Of a stretch of DNA of 64,000 bases, positions 17,948 to 26,603 are shown one piece after another. The position numbers were made by a program, and so were the translations under genes. Each line of letters starts with the position of its first letter. Within the stretch, counting starts at the first letter, position 1. Under the pieces are notes generated by a model that saw only the letters and a program-made list of their open reading frames with translations, made no database searches and had not been told where the DNA came from. Origin of the DNA: Flavobacteriaceae bacterium (GTDB taxonomy: Bacteria > Bacteroidota > Bacteroidia > Flavobacteriales > Flavobacteriaceae); assembly GCA_023262185.1 (NCBI GenBank), contig JALRDO010000006.1:24222-88221 (forward strand), read 5' to 3'.

Positions 17948-18895
17948 TCAGAGTAATCCACGACCGGCTTTTTTCATCCGCTTCTCTGCGATAAATTCTT
18001 TACTCAATTGATCTAAAATACCGTTAATAAACATACTGCTTTTCGGAGTAGAGTACTCCTTGGCGATTTCTAGATACTCATTTAAGGTAACCTTCGGCGG
18101 AATAGACTCGAAATCGAGTAACTCGCCTATTCCCATAATCAGCAAAATGCGATCTACATCTGTAATACGGTCTTGATCCCAGTTCGGGGTTTTTCCTTCG
18201 ATCTCTTTGGCATAACTATCAAAATTCAAGGAAATTTTGGAGAGCAAAGCGGTGGCAAATTTTCGGTCCTCTTCATTTACAAGACTACTCCAACCGTCAA
18301 AGGCATTGTTCTTTTTGATATCAAGCATTGAAAGCTGCTTCAAGATAAAGGTATTAACTACCGGAAAGTCATCTGCCCAACTCAACATTTCATCTTCTAT
18401 AAAACTGTAGAGATCGTCATTTGGAGCTATGAAATCGTGAAACAAGGTCAACAGCTGTGATTGATGCTCTTTCAATGTAGGCTTATCTAGTTCCATATAG
18501 GTCTTAAAAGAAGTACTTGAAACGTACACTTTGTATACCTTAACCACATACTTTTCATTCAAATACCAGTGGTTGATTTTATATTTTTTCCAGGCCTCTC
18601 GAAGCGTTTCAGATTCGGTGATTGCCATGAGATACGGATTCTCAATAAAACGCTCAGGGTCAACAAAGATGCTTTTTGAAGAGTCTAAATAGGCCTTTTT
18701 GCGTGCTTCTGTCTCACGAATTGCCCACTGTCTTAAGGCGTAAAAAAAGTTCAGCTGAAGAAGGTAAAGCACTGTACTCTGGTCGATGCTTTGTTTTAAG
18801 GCTTTTTGTTGTTGTTCAATTGTGCTCTCGTCGGTCTTAGTCAATGCATATAGACTTTGAAAAACCTTGATGCGAATGTGGCGGCGCGTTAACAT
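17948..18895 (-). CDS. nusB: transcription antitermination protein NusB (long Bacteroidota form)
   Basis: 315 aa, about twice the length of E. coli NusB. It opens MLTRRHIRIKVFQSLYAL, and the NusB RNA-binding helical domain occupies roughly residues 190-310 with WDQDRITDVDRILLIMGIGEL and PKVTLNEYLEIAKEYSTPKSSMFING, the family's most conserved block. The central ~150 residues are an additional helical region typical of Bacteroidota NusB. It should act with NusE/S10 at boxA during rRNA transcription and ribosome assembly. First gene of the nusB-DUF1573-yajC unit and divergent from an ABC transporter. Confidence 0.93.
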   Translation of the reverse strand: MLTRRHIRIKVFQSLYALTKTDESTIEQQQKALKQSIDQSTVLYLLQLNFFYALRQWAIRETEARKKAYLDSSKSIFVDPERFIENPYLMAITESETLREAWKKYKINHWYLNEKYVVKVYKVYVSSTSFKTYMELDKPTLKEHQSQLLTLFHDFIAPNDDLYSFIEDEMLSWADDFPVVNTFILKQLSMLDIKKNNAFDGWSSLVNEEDRKFATALLSKISLNFDSYAKEIEGKTPNWDQDRITDVDRILLIMGIGELLDFESIPPKVTLNEYLEIAKEYSTPKSSMFINGILDQLSKEFIAEKRMKKAGRGLL

Positions 18896-18956
18896 GCGAA
18901 AGAACTTTGGTCAAAATTGAATAACGGTTTCAAAGGTACAGTTATAAATCATATAG

Positions 18957-18964
18957 TATCTTTG
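18957..18964 (+). promoter_or_regulatory. -7 element upstream of the ABC exporter half
   Basis: TATCTTTG, exact TAnnTTTG, 22 nt before the chosen ATG at 18987. No convincing -33 element. Confidence 0.45.
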
Positions 18965-18986
18965 AAATTTGACACAAACTTACGGT

Positions 18987-20732
18987 ATGAAGGCCCTGAG
19001 GCATCTCAACAAATACTTTCTCAAATACTGGAAAAAGTTACTCATCGGCTTACTCATTACAGTAAGTGCGCGCGTCTTTTCGTTGGTGATGCCTTCATAC
19101 ATCAACAAGTCAATACAGACCATTGAACAGTTTTTTAAAGGGGATATTGACAAGGCCCTAGCTCAAGAACTCCTTGCTATCGATATTGGGATTATTGTCG
19201 GTACTACGGCTATTGCTGCCCTCCTCACCTTTTTGATGCGTCAATACATAATCAACGTCTCAAGATATATTGAATTCGACCTTAAGAATGAGCTCATTGA
19301 GCACTACCTCTCACTCTCATTAAATTTCTTCAAACGCAATCGTGTAGGAGACCTGATGAATCGACTCTCTGAAGACGTGAGTCAGGTTCGTATGTATGCA
19401 GGTCCGGCCATTATGTACGGACTTCAGACCCTTACCCTATTTGTAATTCTCATTCCACTAATGTTTATCAAGGCACCCACTCTTGCCTTGTATACCGTGC
19501 TTCCCTTTCCAATACTCTCTGTACTCATCTATAACATCAGTAAACGGATTCACTTGCGCAGTACTGCGGTTCAAGCCTATCTATCTACACTCTCTACCTT
19601 TACCCAAGAGCGTTTTTCAGGAATAGCCGTGGTGAAAGCCTACGGACTTGAAGAGCAGATTGATCAAGAAATTTCACAGCTCTCTTCAGAAGGTAAAGAG
19701 ACGGCAATGCACCTTGCACGAATTAACGCCTGGTTCTTTCCTTTGATGTTATTGCTCATCGGCGCATCTAATATTATTGTGATGTTTGTCGGAGGGCGGA
19801 TGTTTTTGAACGGAAGTATTTCATCTGTCGGACTTATCGCAGAGTTCATTCTTTATGTCAATATGCTCACCTGGCCGGTAACTGTAGTCGGATGGCTTAC
19901 CTCTATTATTCAACGCGCCGAAGCCTCGCAAGAACGCATCAATTATTTTCTAAAAACAGCACCAGATCTTGTTTCAGGTGACTTGCCTGCACAAGACGTA
20001 AAAGGAGAACTCTGTTTTAAGAATGTTCGTCTCACTTACCAAGACACTAATATAGAAGCGCTCAAAGGGATAAGTTTTACCGTAAAACCTGGAGAAACCT
20101 TGGCTATATTAGGTAAAACCGGATCAGGAAAATCGAGTGTTATGGACTTATCAGCACGCCTGTTAGATCCGACTTCAGGAACAATTCTACTTGATCAAAT
20201 AGAACTCAAATCATATCAACTTGATCAGCTAAGGGCTGAAATAGGAAGCGTTCCGCAAGACGCCTTTTTATTCTCAGAAACCATTAAGTCAAACATTAAA
20301 TTTGGCTCAAAGAATGCTGATGACGACACCATAATAAATGCTGCAAAGATGGCCGACGTTCACGATAACATTCTATCGTTTCCAGACGGGTACGACACGC
20401 TATTAGGAGAACGTGGTATTTCACTCAGTGGAGGACAAAAACAACGGGTGTCAATTGCTAGAGCACTAATCAAGCAAGCGAAAATCTACCTCTTCGACGA
20501 TTGCCTTTCGGCTGTAGACACAGAGACCGAAGAGGTAATCCTTGAAAACATTAAAAAACTAACTATCGACAAAACTACACTTATCGTGAGTCATCGCATC
20601 TCGACGGTAAAGCACGCCGATCGTATCATTGTCATAGAAGACGGAAAAATAACTCAAGAGGGAACGCACGCAGAACTCCTTGAAAAAGAAGGCTTTTACA
20701 AGCATCTATACCACGAACAATTAGTGGCTTAA
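18987..20732 (+). CDS. ABC exporter half-transporter with degenerate catalytic site (BmrC/TM287-like)
   Basis: 581 aa: a six-helix exporter membrane domain (about residues 1-320) fused to a nucleotide-binding domain. ATG 18987 (MKALRHLNKYF) is preferred over an in-frame TTG six codons upstream. Walker A is LGKTGSGKSS near 375, the signature is the canonical LSGGQKQRV near 479, and Walker B reads IYLFDDCLSAVD near 503: the catalytic glutamate is replaced by aspartate. This DD..LSAVD form is typical of one half of asymmetric heterodimeric exporters such as BmrC/BmrD and TM287/TM288. The ABC protein at 50858-52636 has the complementary features. Substrate unknown (drug or lipid). A homodimer would have two impaired sites. 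Confidence 0.9.
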   Translation: MKALRHLNKYFLKYWKKLLIGLLITVSARVFSLVMPSYINKSIQTIEQFFKGDIDKALAQELLAIDIGIIVGTTAIAALLTFLMRQYIINVSRYIEFDLKNELIEHYLSLSLNFFKRNRVGDLMNRLSEDVSQVRMYAGPAIMYGLQTLTLFVILIPLMFIKAPTLALYTVLPFPILSVLIYNISKRIHLRSTAVQAYLSTLSTFTQERFSGIAVVKAYGLEEQIDQEISQLSSEGKETAMHLARINAWFFPLMLLLIGASNIIVMFVGGRMFLNGSISSVGLIAEFILYVNMLTWPVTVVGWLTSIIQRAEASQERINYFLKTAPDLVSGDLPAQDVKGELCFKNVRLTYQDTNIEALKGISFTVKPGETLAILGKTGSGKSSVMDLSARLLDPTSGTILLDQIELKSYQLDQLRAEIGSVPQDAFLFSETIKSNIKFGSKNADDDTIINAAKMADVHDNILSFPDGYDTLLGERGISLSGGQKQRVSIARALIKQAKIYLFDDCLSAVDTETEEVILENIKKLTIDKTTLIVSHRISTVKHADRIIVIEDGKITQEGTHAELLEKEGFYKHLYHEQLVA

Positions 20733-20793
20733 AAAAGTTGTTCGACATTCATTTTTTTTCCATTTTTGGGTAAGACGTTAATGAAGTCTATCT

Positions 20794-21168
20794 ATGGAAT
20801 CAACATATAATGGCGATCAAGAGGAGATTTTCTCAAAAGTTTTAAGAGCAGGACGAAGAACTTATTTCTTTGATGTTCGTTCCACAAAGGCAGGAGACTA
20901 CTACCTTACACTCACCGAGAGCAAGAAGTTTTCAAATGAAGACGGAAGTTTTCACTACAAAAAACACAAAATCTATTTATACAAAGAAGACTTCACCGCC
21001 TTTGCCGAAATACTCAATGAAATGATGCAATTTGTGGTCGAAACAAAAGGTGAAGAAGTAATTTCTGAGCGTCATCAAAAAGACTTTAAAAAAGAAGAAG
21101 ATGAAGATATTGTTGATGAAAATCAGAGTTCGTCTTCTTTTACAGACCTCGATTTCGAGGAACTTTAA
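20794..21168 (+). CDS. DUF3276 family PUR-alpha-like nucleic-acid-binding protein
   Basis: 124 aa. The first ~80 residues form a single PUR repeat: EEIFSKVLRAGRRTYFFDVR, then GDYYLTLTESKKF and HKIYLYKEDFTAFAEIL. This corresponds to the bacterial PUR-domain family studied as BpuR in Borrelia, which binds DNA and RNA. The remaining ~40 residues are strongly charged and acidic (KKEEDEDIVDENQSSSSF) and probably disordered. It probably acts in the cytoplasm as a regulator or chaperone of nucleic acids; no target can be inferred here. It sits 61 bp after the ABC exporter and 15 bp before the M14 peptidase, which may share the transcript. Confidence 0.87.
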   Translation: MESTYNGDQEEIFSKVLRAGRRTYFFDVRSTKAGDYYLTLTESKKFSNEDGSFHYKKHKIYLYKEDFTAFAEILNEMMQFVVETKGEEVISERHQKDFKKEEDEDIVDENQSSSSFTDLDFEEL

Positions 21169-21183
21169 TCTAAAAGAATTCTC

Positions 21184-23715
21184 ATGAAAAAAATCTTTTT
21201 CAGCCTTATTGGGCTGTGTCTTGTTGGCTTTGTAAACGGACAAGTTTCGTCAGACGAAGTTACCCTAGAGTATTACCTACCTAAAGGGGCCTCATACGAT
21301 GCCTCATTACCACGACCTGAACACATCATCGGACACGAAGTGGGTGAATGGCACATCACACACGATAAACTCGTAACCTACATGTATGCCTTGGCAGAGG
21401 CTAGTGATCGCATTAGCATAAGTAACCGAGGTACTACCTATGAGGGCAGACCCCTATTGTTGCTTACCATTTCTAGCCCTTCTAATCTGAATAGAATAAA
21501 CGAGATACAAAAGAATCAACAGCAAATTGCTTCAGGAAACAGAAAGCCTACCGCGAATGATCCTGTGGTTATTTATCAAGGATTTTCTATCCATGGGAAT
21601 GAACCAAGTGGTTCAAACGCTTCATTAGCCTACGCTTATTATTTAGCAGCTTCTGATGAAGCCCTTAGATTTCTTGAGAATACAGTAGTGCTCTTTGATC
21701 CAAGCTTTAATCCTGACGGCTTACAGCGCTTCGCTTACTGGGCGAACACCAATCGTGCGCACGTCATCAATTCTGATCCTAATGATAGAGAGTACAACGA
21801 AGTGTGGCCAGGCGGTCGAACCAATCACTATCATTTTGATTTGAATCGCGACTGGTTACCCGTTCAATTACCAGAAAGTAGAGCGCGCTTGGTAACGTTT
21901 CACGACTGGGTACCGAATATCTTAACAGATCACCATGAAATGGGCACCAATTCGTCTTTCTTCTTCCAACCAGGTGAACCAAAACGCGTGCATCCTTTAA
22001 CTCCAAAAATCAATCAAGAGCTCACAAAAGCCATTGGAAATTACCACGAGGCCGCCTTGAATGAGATCGGATCACTCTATTACAGCGAAGAGAACTATGA
22101 CGACTATTACTACGGTAAGGGATCTACCTTTCCTGACGTGAACGGAAGCATCGGCATTCTATTTGAACAGGCGAGTTCAAGAGGCCACGTACAAGAAAGC
22201 GATAACGGTCTTTTGACTTTTCCGTTTACCGTTCGCAATCAAATGTCAACAGCAATCTCAACACTTAAGGCTGCAAATGGACTGAAAGATAAGCTTCAAA
22301 ACTATCAATACAGCTTTTACCGCGATTTAAAACAAGAGGCCACTGCAGAAAAAGCAGGTGGATACTTGTTCGGTAGCCCTAAGGATTTTAGTAGCCCATG
22401 GCATCTTGCAGAGGTTCTAAAAAGACACCGCATAGAACACAAGGTACTCGAATCAGATGTTACCGTAGGCGGAAAAAAATACGCGGCAAAGAACAGCTAT
22501 TTTGTTCCTTTAAACCAAAAGAACCCACGTCTTATCCAAGCCATTTTCGAAGAGCGTACGGTATTTGAAGACAGTCTTTTCTACGACATCTCTGCATGGA
22601 CTTTTCCGCATGCTTTTGGCGTGAATGCTGAAAAACTATCTAAGCCTCCTACTAGCCAAATGAGCGATGACAGCTCTATGGAATTGCCATCAGGATCAGT
22701 TAGTGGAAAAAGCAGCTATGCGTATCTATTCGAAGCGCATGACTATTATGCGCCAAAGCTTATTCATGCACTTACTCAAAAAGGAATTCACGTGAAAGTA
22801 GGTCTTGCTCCATTTGAGTTGGAGGATAAAAACTACGATTACGGAACACTAATGGTTCCGCTACAAAGCCAAAACCTAACGGCCGATGAACTTTATAATA
22901 CGTTGAGTGCTCTCGTACAAGAGATTCCTGTAAAGGTGCAGGCGGTAGGAACAGGTAAAACCAAAGGTATCGATCTAGGGAGTAATGATTTTGAGGCAGT
23001 CAAGCCTATTACTGTGGCCATGATTGTGGGCGATGGTATCCGTTCTTATGACGCTGGAGAAATATGGCACCTGTTTGATCAAAGATTCAATATCAAGGTG
23101 ACGAAGCTAGACACTAGAGACCTAGAACGTGCCGACTTGTCGAGGTACAATCGCATTATATTTCCGAGTACCTCGGATGGGTTGTCTATTGGAGATAGAG
23201 CGGTCTCTAATTTAAAAGATTGGGTCCGTGATGGAGGCGTTCTTATTGGGTACAGAAGCGCATTGAGTTGGTTAAAACGCAATGAGTTTATTGATTTTGA
23301 AACGCTCAAGCCTGAAGTTAAAGACGCTAAGAATCTGCGCTTCGATCAGCGCGAAGAATATTCAGGCGCTCAGGTAACAGGCGGAGCGATCTTTGAAGCA
23401 GCAATTGATCGTTCGCACCCGATCAACTTTGGATTCACTGAAAATAAAATAGCGTTGTTTAGAAATACAAATACGTTTATCGCTCCTATGCAGCACTCTT
23501 ATCAAAATCCTATTCAGTATACCAACAACCCACTTTTAAGTGGATACATATCAGAAGAAAATCTAGCCGAACTTAAGGGTTCAGTGCCCTTCGTTACTCA
23601 ATCTATGGGAGCTGGCCGTGTTATCGGATTAACCGACAACACGAATTTTAGAGCTTTCTGGTACGGTACGAATCGCATTCTTTTGAACGCATTGTTCTTT
23701 GCAAATTCGATGTAA
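21184..23715 (+). CDS. M14-family zinc carboxypeptidase, secreted
   Basis: 843 aa with a signal peptide (residues 1-20, MKKIFFSLIGLCLVGFVNGQ). The M14 domain covers about residues 45-370: the HxxE zinc motif is in GFSIHGNEPSGSNAS (near 136-139), HYHFDLNRDWLP and LTDHHEMGTNSSFFFQPG follow, and IGILFEQASSRGH carries the candidate catalytic Glu near 327. The C-terminal ~250 residues form a separate DJ-1/PfpI- or amidotransferase-like domain (MIVGDGIRSYDAGEIWHLFD ... RAFWYGTNRILLNALFF). The same C-terminal architecture is found in the partial gene at 1-870, so this is a paralogous pair about 20 kb apart. It probably degrades peptides in the periplasm or outside the cell. It abuts the convergent yfiT-like gene with no gap. 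Confidence 0.9.
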   Translation: MKKIFFSLIGLCLVGFVNGQVSSDEVTLEYYLPKGASYDASLPRPEHIIGHEVGEWHITHDKLVTYMYALAEASDRISISNRGTTYEGRPLLLLTISSPSNLNRINEIQKNQQQIASGNRKPTANDPVVIYQGFSIHGNEPSGSNASLAYAYYLAASDEALRFLENTVVLFDPSFNPDGLQRFAYWANTNRAHVINSDPNDREYNEVWPGGRTNHYHFDLNRDWLPVQLPESRARLVTFHDWVPNILTDHHEMGTNSSFFFQPGEPKRVHPLTPKINQELTKAIGNYHEAALNEIGSLYYSEENYDDYYYGKGSTFPDVNGSIGILFEQASSRGHVQESDNGLLTFPFTVRNQMSTAISTLKAANGLKDKLQNYQYSFYRDLKQEATAEKAGGYLFGSPKDFSSPWHLAEVLKRHRIEHKVLESDVTVGGKKYAAKNSYFVPLNQKNPRLIQAIFEERTVFEDSLFYDISAWTFPHAFGVNAEKLSKPPTSQMSDDSSMELPSGSVSGKSSYAYLFEAHDYYAPKLIHALTQKGIHVKVGLAPFELEDKNYDYGTLMVPLQSQNLTADELYNTLSALVQEIPVKVQAVGTGKTKGIDLGSNDFEAVKPITVAMIVGDGIRSYDAGEIWHLFDQRFNIKVTKLDTRDLERADLSRYNRIIFPSTSDGLSIGDRAVSNLKDWVRDGGVLIGYRSALSWLKRNEFIDFETLKPEVKDAKNLRFDQREEYSGAQVTGGAIFEAAIDRSHPINFGFTENKIALFRNTNTFIAPMQHSYQNPIQYTNNPLLSGYISEENLAELKGSVPFVTQSMGAGRVIGLTDNTNFRAFWYGTNRILLNALFFANSM

Positions 23716-24240
23716 TTACCAGTGGTTGCGCTTCGCTAATCCCTCGAGATGGGCATAGTGATGAGTTCCATGCCAAGCATACAAGAGTGTATTCTCCAAG
23801 AGGGTACGCTCTTTTTTTGTGTCTGGATGTATAAAGCCGCGTTTCATCTCTTCTAGAGGTAATGAGCGAACGAGATAAACGATCTTTTGGTGTACTGCCT
23901 CTAACAATTGAAGTGAACTTTCAATAGGCATTTGGGCGTCAGGTAAACCTGCCCATCCGTCTTGGTCGTAAGCTTTGATAAGTGGTGTTTCTTCAGACAA
24001 AGCCCATTTATAGCGAATGAGGCTGTGCAAATGACTATCTGCCAAATGGTGTATCAGCTGACGAGCTGTCCACCCTCCTTCACGATAAGGGGTGTCTAAT
24101 TGTGAATCACTCCAGCTCGAAACGAGCTGACGTAAAGCTGTTGGAAGATGCTCCAGTTTCTCAATAGCCGTTTCGATATGTTGTTGTGAAATTTCAGCAG
24201 GCAGTTCAAATCCGCCGATCGGAAACTTTAACGGATCCAC
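23716..24240 (-). CDS. YfiT/BstA-like DinB-superfamily protein (putative bacillithiol S-transferase)
   Basis: 174 aa four-helix DinB-fold protein. The metal-binding histidines are visible in TARQLIHHLADSHLHSLIRYK and in the C-terminal LLYAWHGTHHYAHLEGL. Similarity is to B. subtilis YfiT and the bacillithiol-transferase branch; several Bacteroidota make bacillithiol, so a thiol-transferase or detoxification role is plausible but the thiol substrate cannot be read from sequence. It starts at a GTG (24240) only 2 nt after the stop of the cyclophilin-FKBP gene, making it the last gene of a four-gene unit headed by the sigma-54-type regulator. Confidence 0.82.
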   Translation of the reverse strand: MDPLKFPIGGFELPAEISQQHIETAIEKLEHLPTALRQLVSSWSDSQLDTPYREGGWTARQLIHHLADSHLHSLIRYKWALSEETPLIKAYDQDGWAGLPDAQMPIESSLQLLEAVHQKIVYLVRSLPLEEMKRGFIHPDTKKERTLLENTLLYAWHGTHHYAHLEGLAKRNHW

Positions 24241-24242
24241 GT

Positions 24243-25175
24243 CTAACCTACACTTACTAGTTCAACATCAAAGATCAAGGTAGCATTTGGTGGAATCACT
24301 CCTCCAGCACCGCGAGAGCCGTAGCCTAGATCTGAAGGGATAACAAAGCGCGCCTTATCACCTACTTTCAAAAGGGCAATACCTTCATCCCATCCTGAAA
24401 TCACTTGTCCTATACCTAAGGTAAATTCAATCGGTTCTTTTCGTTGAAACGAAGAATCAAAAACCTGACCATTTTCTAATCTCCCCTCATAGTGTACCTT
24501 CACCTTTTTCTTTGGTTCTGCTTGAGTCCCATTACACTGTTGGATTATTTTATAGCGCAAACCAGATGCCGTTTTTTCAAAGCCCGCTGCGAGCTTTTCC
24601 ATAGCAGCTTCTCGAGCTTCTTGTTCTTTCTTTTCGCGCTCAGCTCTAGAATTTTCGAAGGTTCTGAATGCCTCGACAGCATTCCATTTTTCTGCATCAG
24701 CGCCATTGCGCACAATCGCCAAACTCTTGATCGTGTCTCCCTGTGCCACGGCATCTACTACCTCTTGACCTGAAACGACATGTCCGAAGACAGTGTGCTT
24801 ATTGTCAAGCCAAGGAGTAGGCACATGCGTGATAAAAAATTGGCTACCGTTTGTTCCAGGACCCGCATTTGCCATGGAAAGTACACCAGGCTTGTCATGC
24901 TTTAGCTCGGGATGGAATTCATCGTCAAACTTATATCCGGGATCTCCGGTACCCGTACCCAACGGACATCCTCCTTGAATCATAAAATCAGGGATCACGC
25001 GGTGAAATTTTAACCCATCGTAATAGGGAGTTCCTTGAGCCTTCGCCTTATTTTCGAGATTACCCTCCGCCAATGCTACAAAATTACCGACGGTCCCTGG
25101 TGTCTTGTCATGCGTGAGCTTAACGGTTATACTTCCTTTATCTGTTTCAAACTGAGCGTAAATTCCTTCTTGCAT
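24243..25175 (-). CDS. dual-domain peptidyl-prolyl isomerase: cyclophilin-FKBP fusion
   Basis: 310 aa fusion of two unrelated prolyl-isomerase folds. The N-terminal cyclophilin (about residues 5-165) has [19 protein letters not shown] with the catalytic Arg, and [15 protein letters not shown] and [12 protein letters not shown] charged helical linker (about 165-205) leads to a C-terminal FKBP domain: [38 protein letters not shown] and [21 protein letters not shown]. There is no signal peptide, so it is probably cytoplasmic. Cyclophilin-FKBP order has been reported in Bacteroidetes and spirochetes. Gaps of 6 and 2 nt to its neighbours place it in one operon with the M28 peptidase and the YfiT-like gene. 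Confidence 0.93.
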   Translation of the reverse strand: MQEGIYAQFETDKGSITVKLTHDKTPGTVGNFVALAEGNLENKAKAQGTPYYDGLKFHRVIPDFMIQGGCPLGTGTGDPGYKFDDEFHPELKHDKPGVLSMANAGPGTNGSQFFITHVPTPWLDNKHTVFGHVVSGQEVVDAVAQGDTIKSLAIVRNGADAEKWNAVEAFRTFENSRAEREKKEQEAREAAMEKLAAGFEKTASGLRYKIIQQCNGTQAEPKKKVKVHYEGRLENGQVFDSSFQRKEPIEFTLGIGQVISGWDEGIALLKVGDKARFVIPSDLGYGSRGAGGVIPPNATLIFDVELVSVG

Positions 25176-25181
25176 ATTGAG

Positions 25182-26603
25182 TTATTCAGGAGCATTTGCC
25201 CCATAAGTATCTATTAAATATATAAGTGAAGCCATTGCAGCGGCTCCTAGTTCTAGTTCTCGTTTATTCACCTGGTCAAAGGTGTCATGATCTGAATGGT
25301 GGTGGTCGAAATAGCGCTGCGAATCTGGACGTAGGCCAGCCAAAACAGCTCCCTGCGGTTTTAAGGGTCCAACATCTGCACCGCTACCTCCTAATTCAAA
25401 ACGATCTGTAAAATACGGGTAGAACAGCGGTGACCACTGTGCAATTCGCTCAAAGTTCGCCTCATTCGTATCGAACTGAAATCCTCTAGGGGTAAAACCA
25501 CCGCTATCACTCTCTAAGCCAAAGACGTGTTTTTCTCCTAAAGACGCTGCTTCACTTGCATATTCTGTAGCCCCCCTTAATCCATTCTCTTCATTCATAA
25601 AAAGCACCGCTCTCAATGTACGTTTTGGCTTATAACCAATCGCCTTTAGGGTGCGCAATACTTCAATAGACTGAACCACTCCTGCCCCATCATCATGAGC
25701 CCCATCTCCTAGATCCCAAGAATCGAGATGTCCTCCAACTACTAGAATCTCTTCTGGATATACCGAACCCTTAATTTCACCTATAACATTATAAGATTTC
25801 ACGTCCGGAAAGGTGCGACAGTTCTGTTTGAAGTAAAATTGGGTTTCTGGATTTAAGCTTAAAGTAGCCGAAAGAAGCTCTGCTCCATTAGTGCTGATGG
25901 CTGCCGCCGGAATTCTAGAGCTAATAGGGCTATCGCCATAACTCATCCCCCCAGTGTGCGGAAAGTCGTCAAGTCTGAGATTCATCGAACGCACAATTAC
26001 ACCAACGGCACCGTACTTCGCTGACTCTGCCGCTCCCGAATAACGCTGATCGACGCATGCGCTATAGGCCTGAAAGGTTTGTATGGTTTGCGCATTCATC
26101 GGACGGTTGAAGAACACAATTTTTCCGGCAATCTTGTTGCGACCTAATTGCTCAAGTTCTTCTATACCTTTTACCTCAACAATTTTGGCTTTCAATCCCA
26201 TGCTAGGAGTGGCCACAGAACCTCCAAGTGCGGTAATTGGCACGGTAGTGCTTAAACCAGGGGCTGTTTCAAAATAAGCGTATTCAGGGGCACCTCTCAC
26301 CCATTTAGGGACCATGACGGGCTGCAGATACACTCGATCTAACCCCAAGTCATTCATCACAGTCTTGGTGTATTCCACCGCTTGTTCAGCCTCTACTGAA
26401 CCCGATAACCGACCTCCAATTTGAAGCGACAAGAAGCGTAACCAATCGTACGCCTGTCCGCCCGTAAGGGTTTCGTCAAAAATTGATCGTATCATTAACG
26501 CATCTCGAGAAGAAGCCTCTTCTGATTGGGCTTCAAGCGTATGCACTCCTAAACTAAGACTACAAAAAAGGAATAAGATCCCTACTGAAATTTTACCGCT
26601 CAT
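25182..26603 (-). CDS. M28-family metallopeptidase, secreted
   Basis: 473 aa with a signal peptide (about residues 1-25). A PA-like insert region lies around 120-260. The M28 zinc ligands are all recognisable: His and Asp in VVGGHLDSWDLGDGAHDDGAG, Glu-Glu in MNEENGLRGATEY, Asp in ESDSGGF and His in FDHHHSDHDTFDQ. It is probably an aminopeptidase or carboxypeptidase acting on peptides in the envelope. Its ATG overlaps the stop of the upstream sigma-54-type regulator by 4 nt, an unusual pairing of a regulator with a peptidase and a prolyl isomerase. Confidence 0.92.
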   Translation of the reverse strand: MSGKISVGILFLFCSLSLGVHTLEAQSEEASSRDALMIRSIFDETLTGGQAYDWLRFLSLQIGGRLSGSVEAEQAVEYTKTVMNDLGLDRVYLQPVMVPKWVRGAPEYAYFETAPGLSTTVPITALGGSVATPSMGLKAKIVEVKGIEELEQLGRNKIAGKIVFFNRPMNAQTIQTFQAYSACVDQRYSGAAESAKYGAVGVIVRSMNLRLDDFPHTGGMSYGDSPISSRIPAAAISTNGAELLSATLSLNPETQFYFKQNCRTFPDVKSYNVIGEIKGSVYPEEILVVGGHLDSWDLGDGAHDDGAGVVQSIEVLRTLKAIGYKPKRTLRAVLFMNEENGLRGATEYASEAASLGEKHVFGLESDSGGFTPRGFQFDTNEANFERIAQWSPLFYPYFTDRFELGGSGADVGPLKPQGAVLAGLRPDSQRYFDHHHSDHDTFDQVNKRELELGAAAMASLIYLIDTYGANAPE

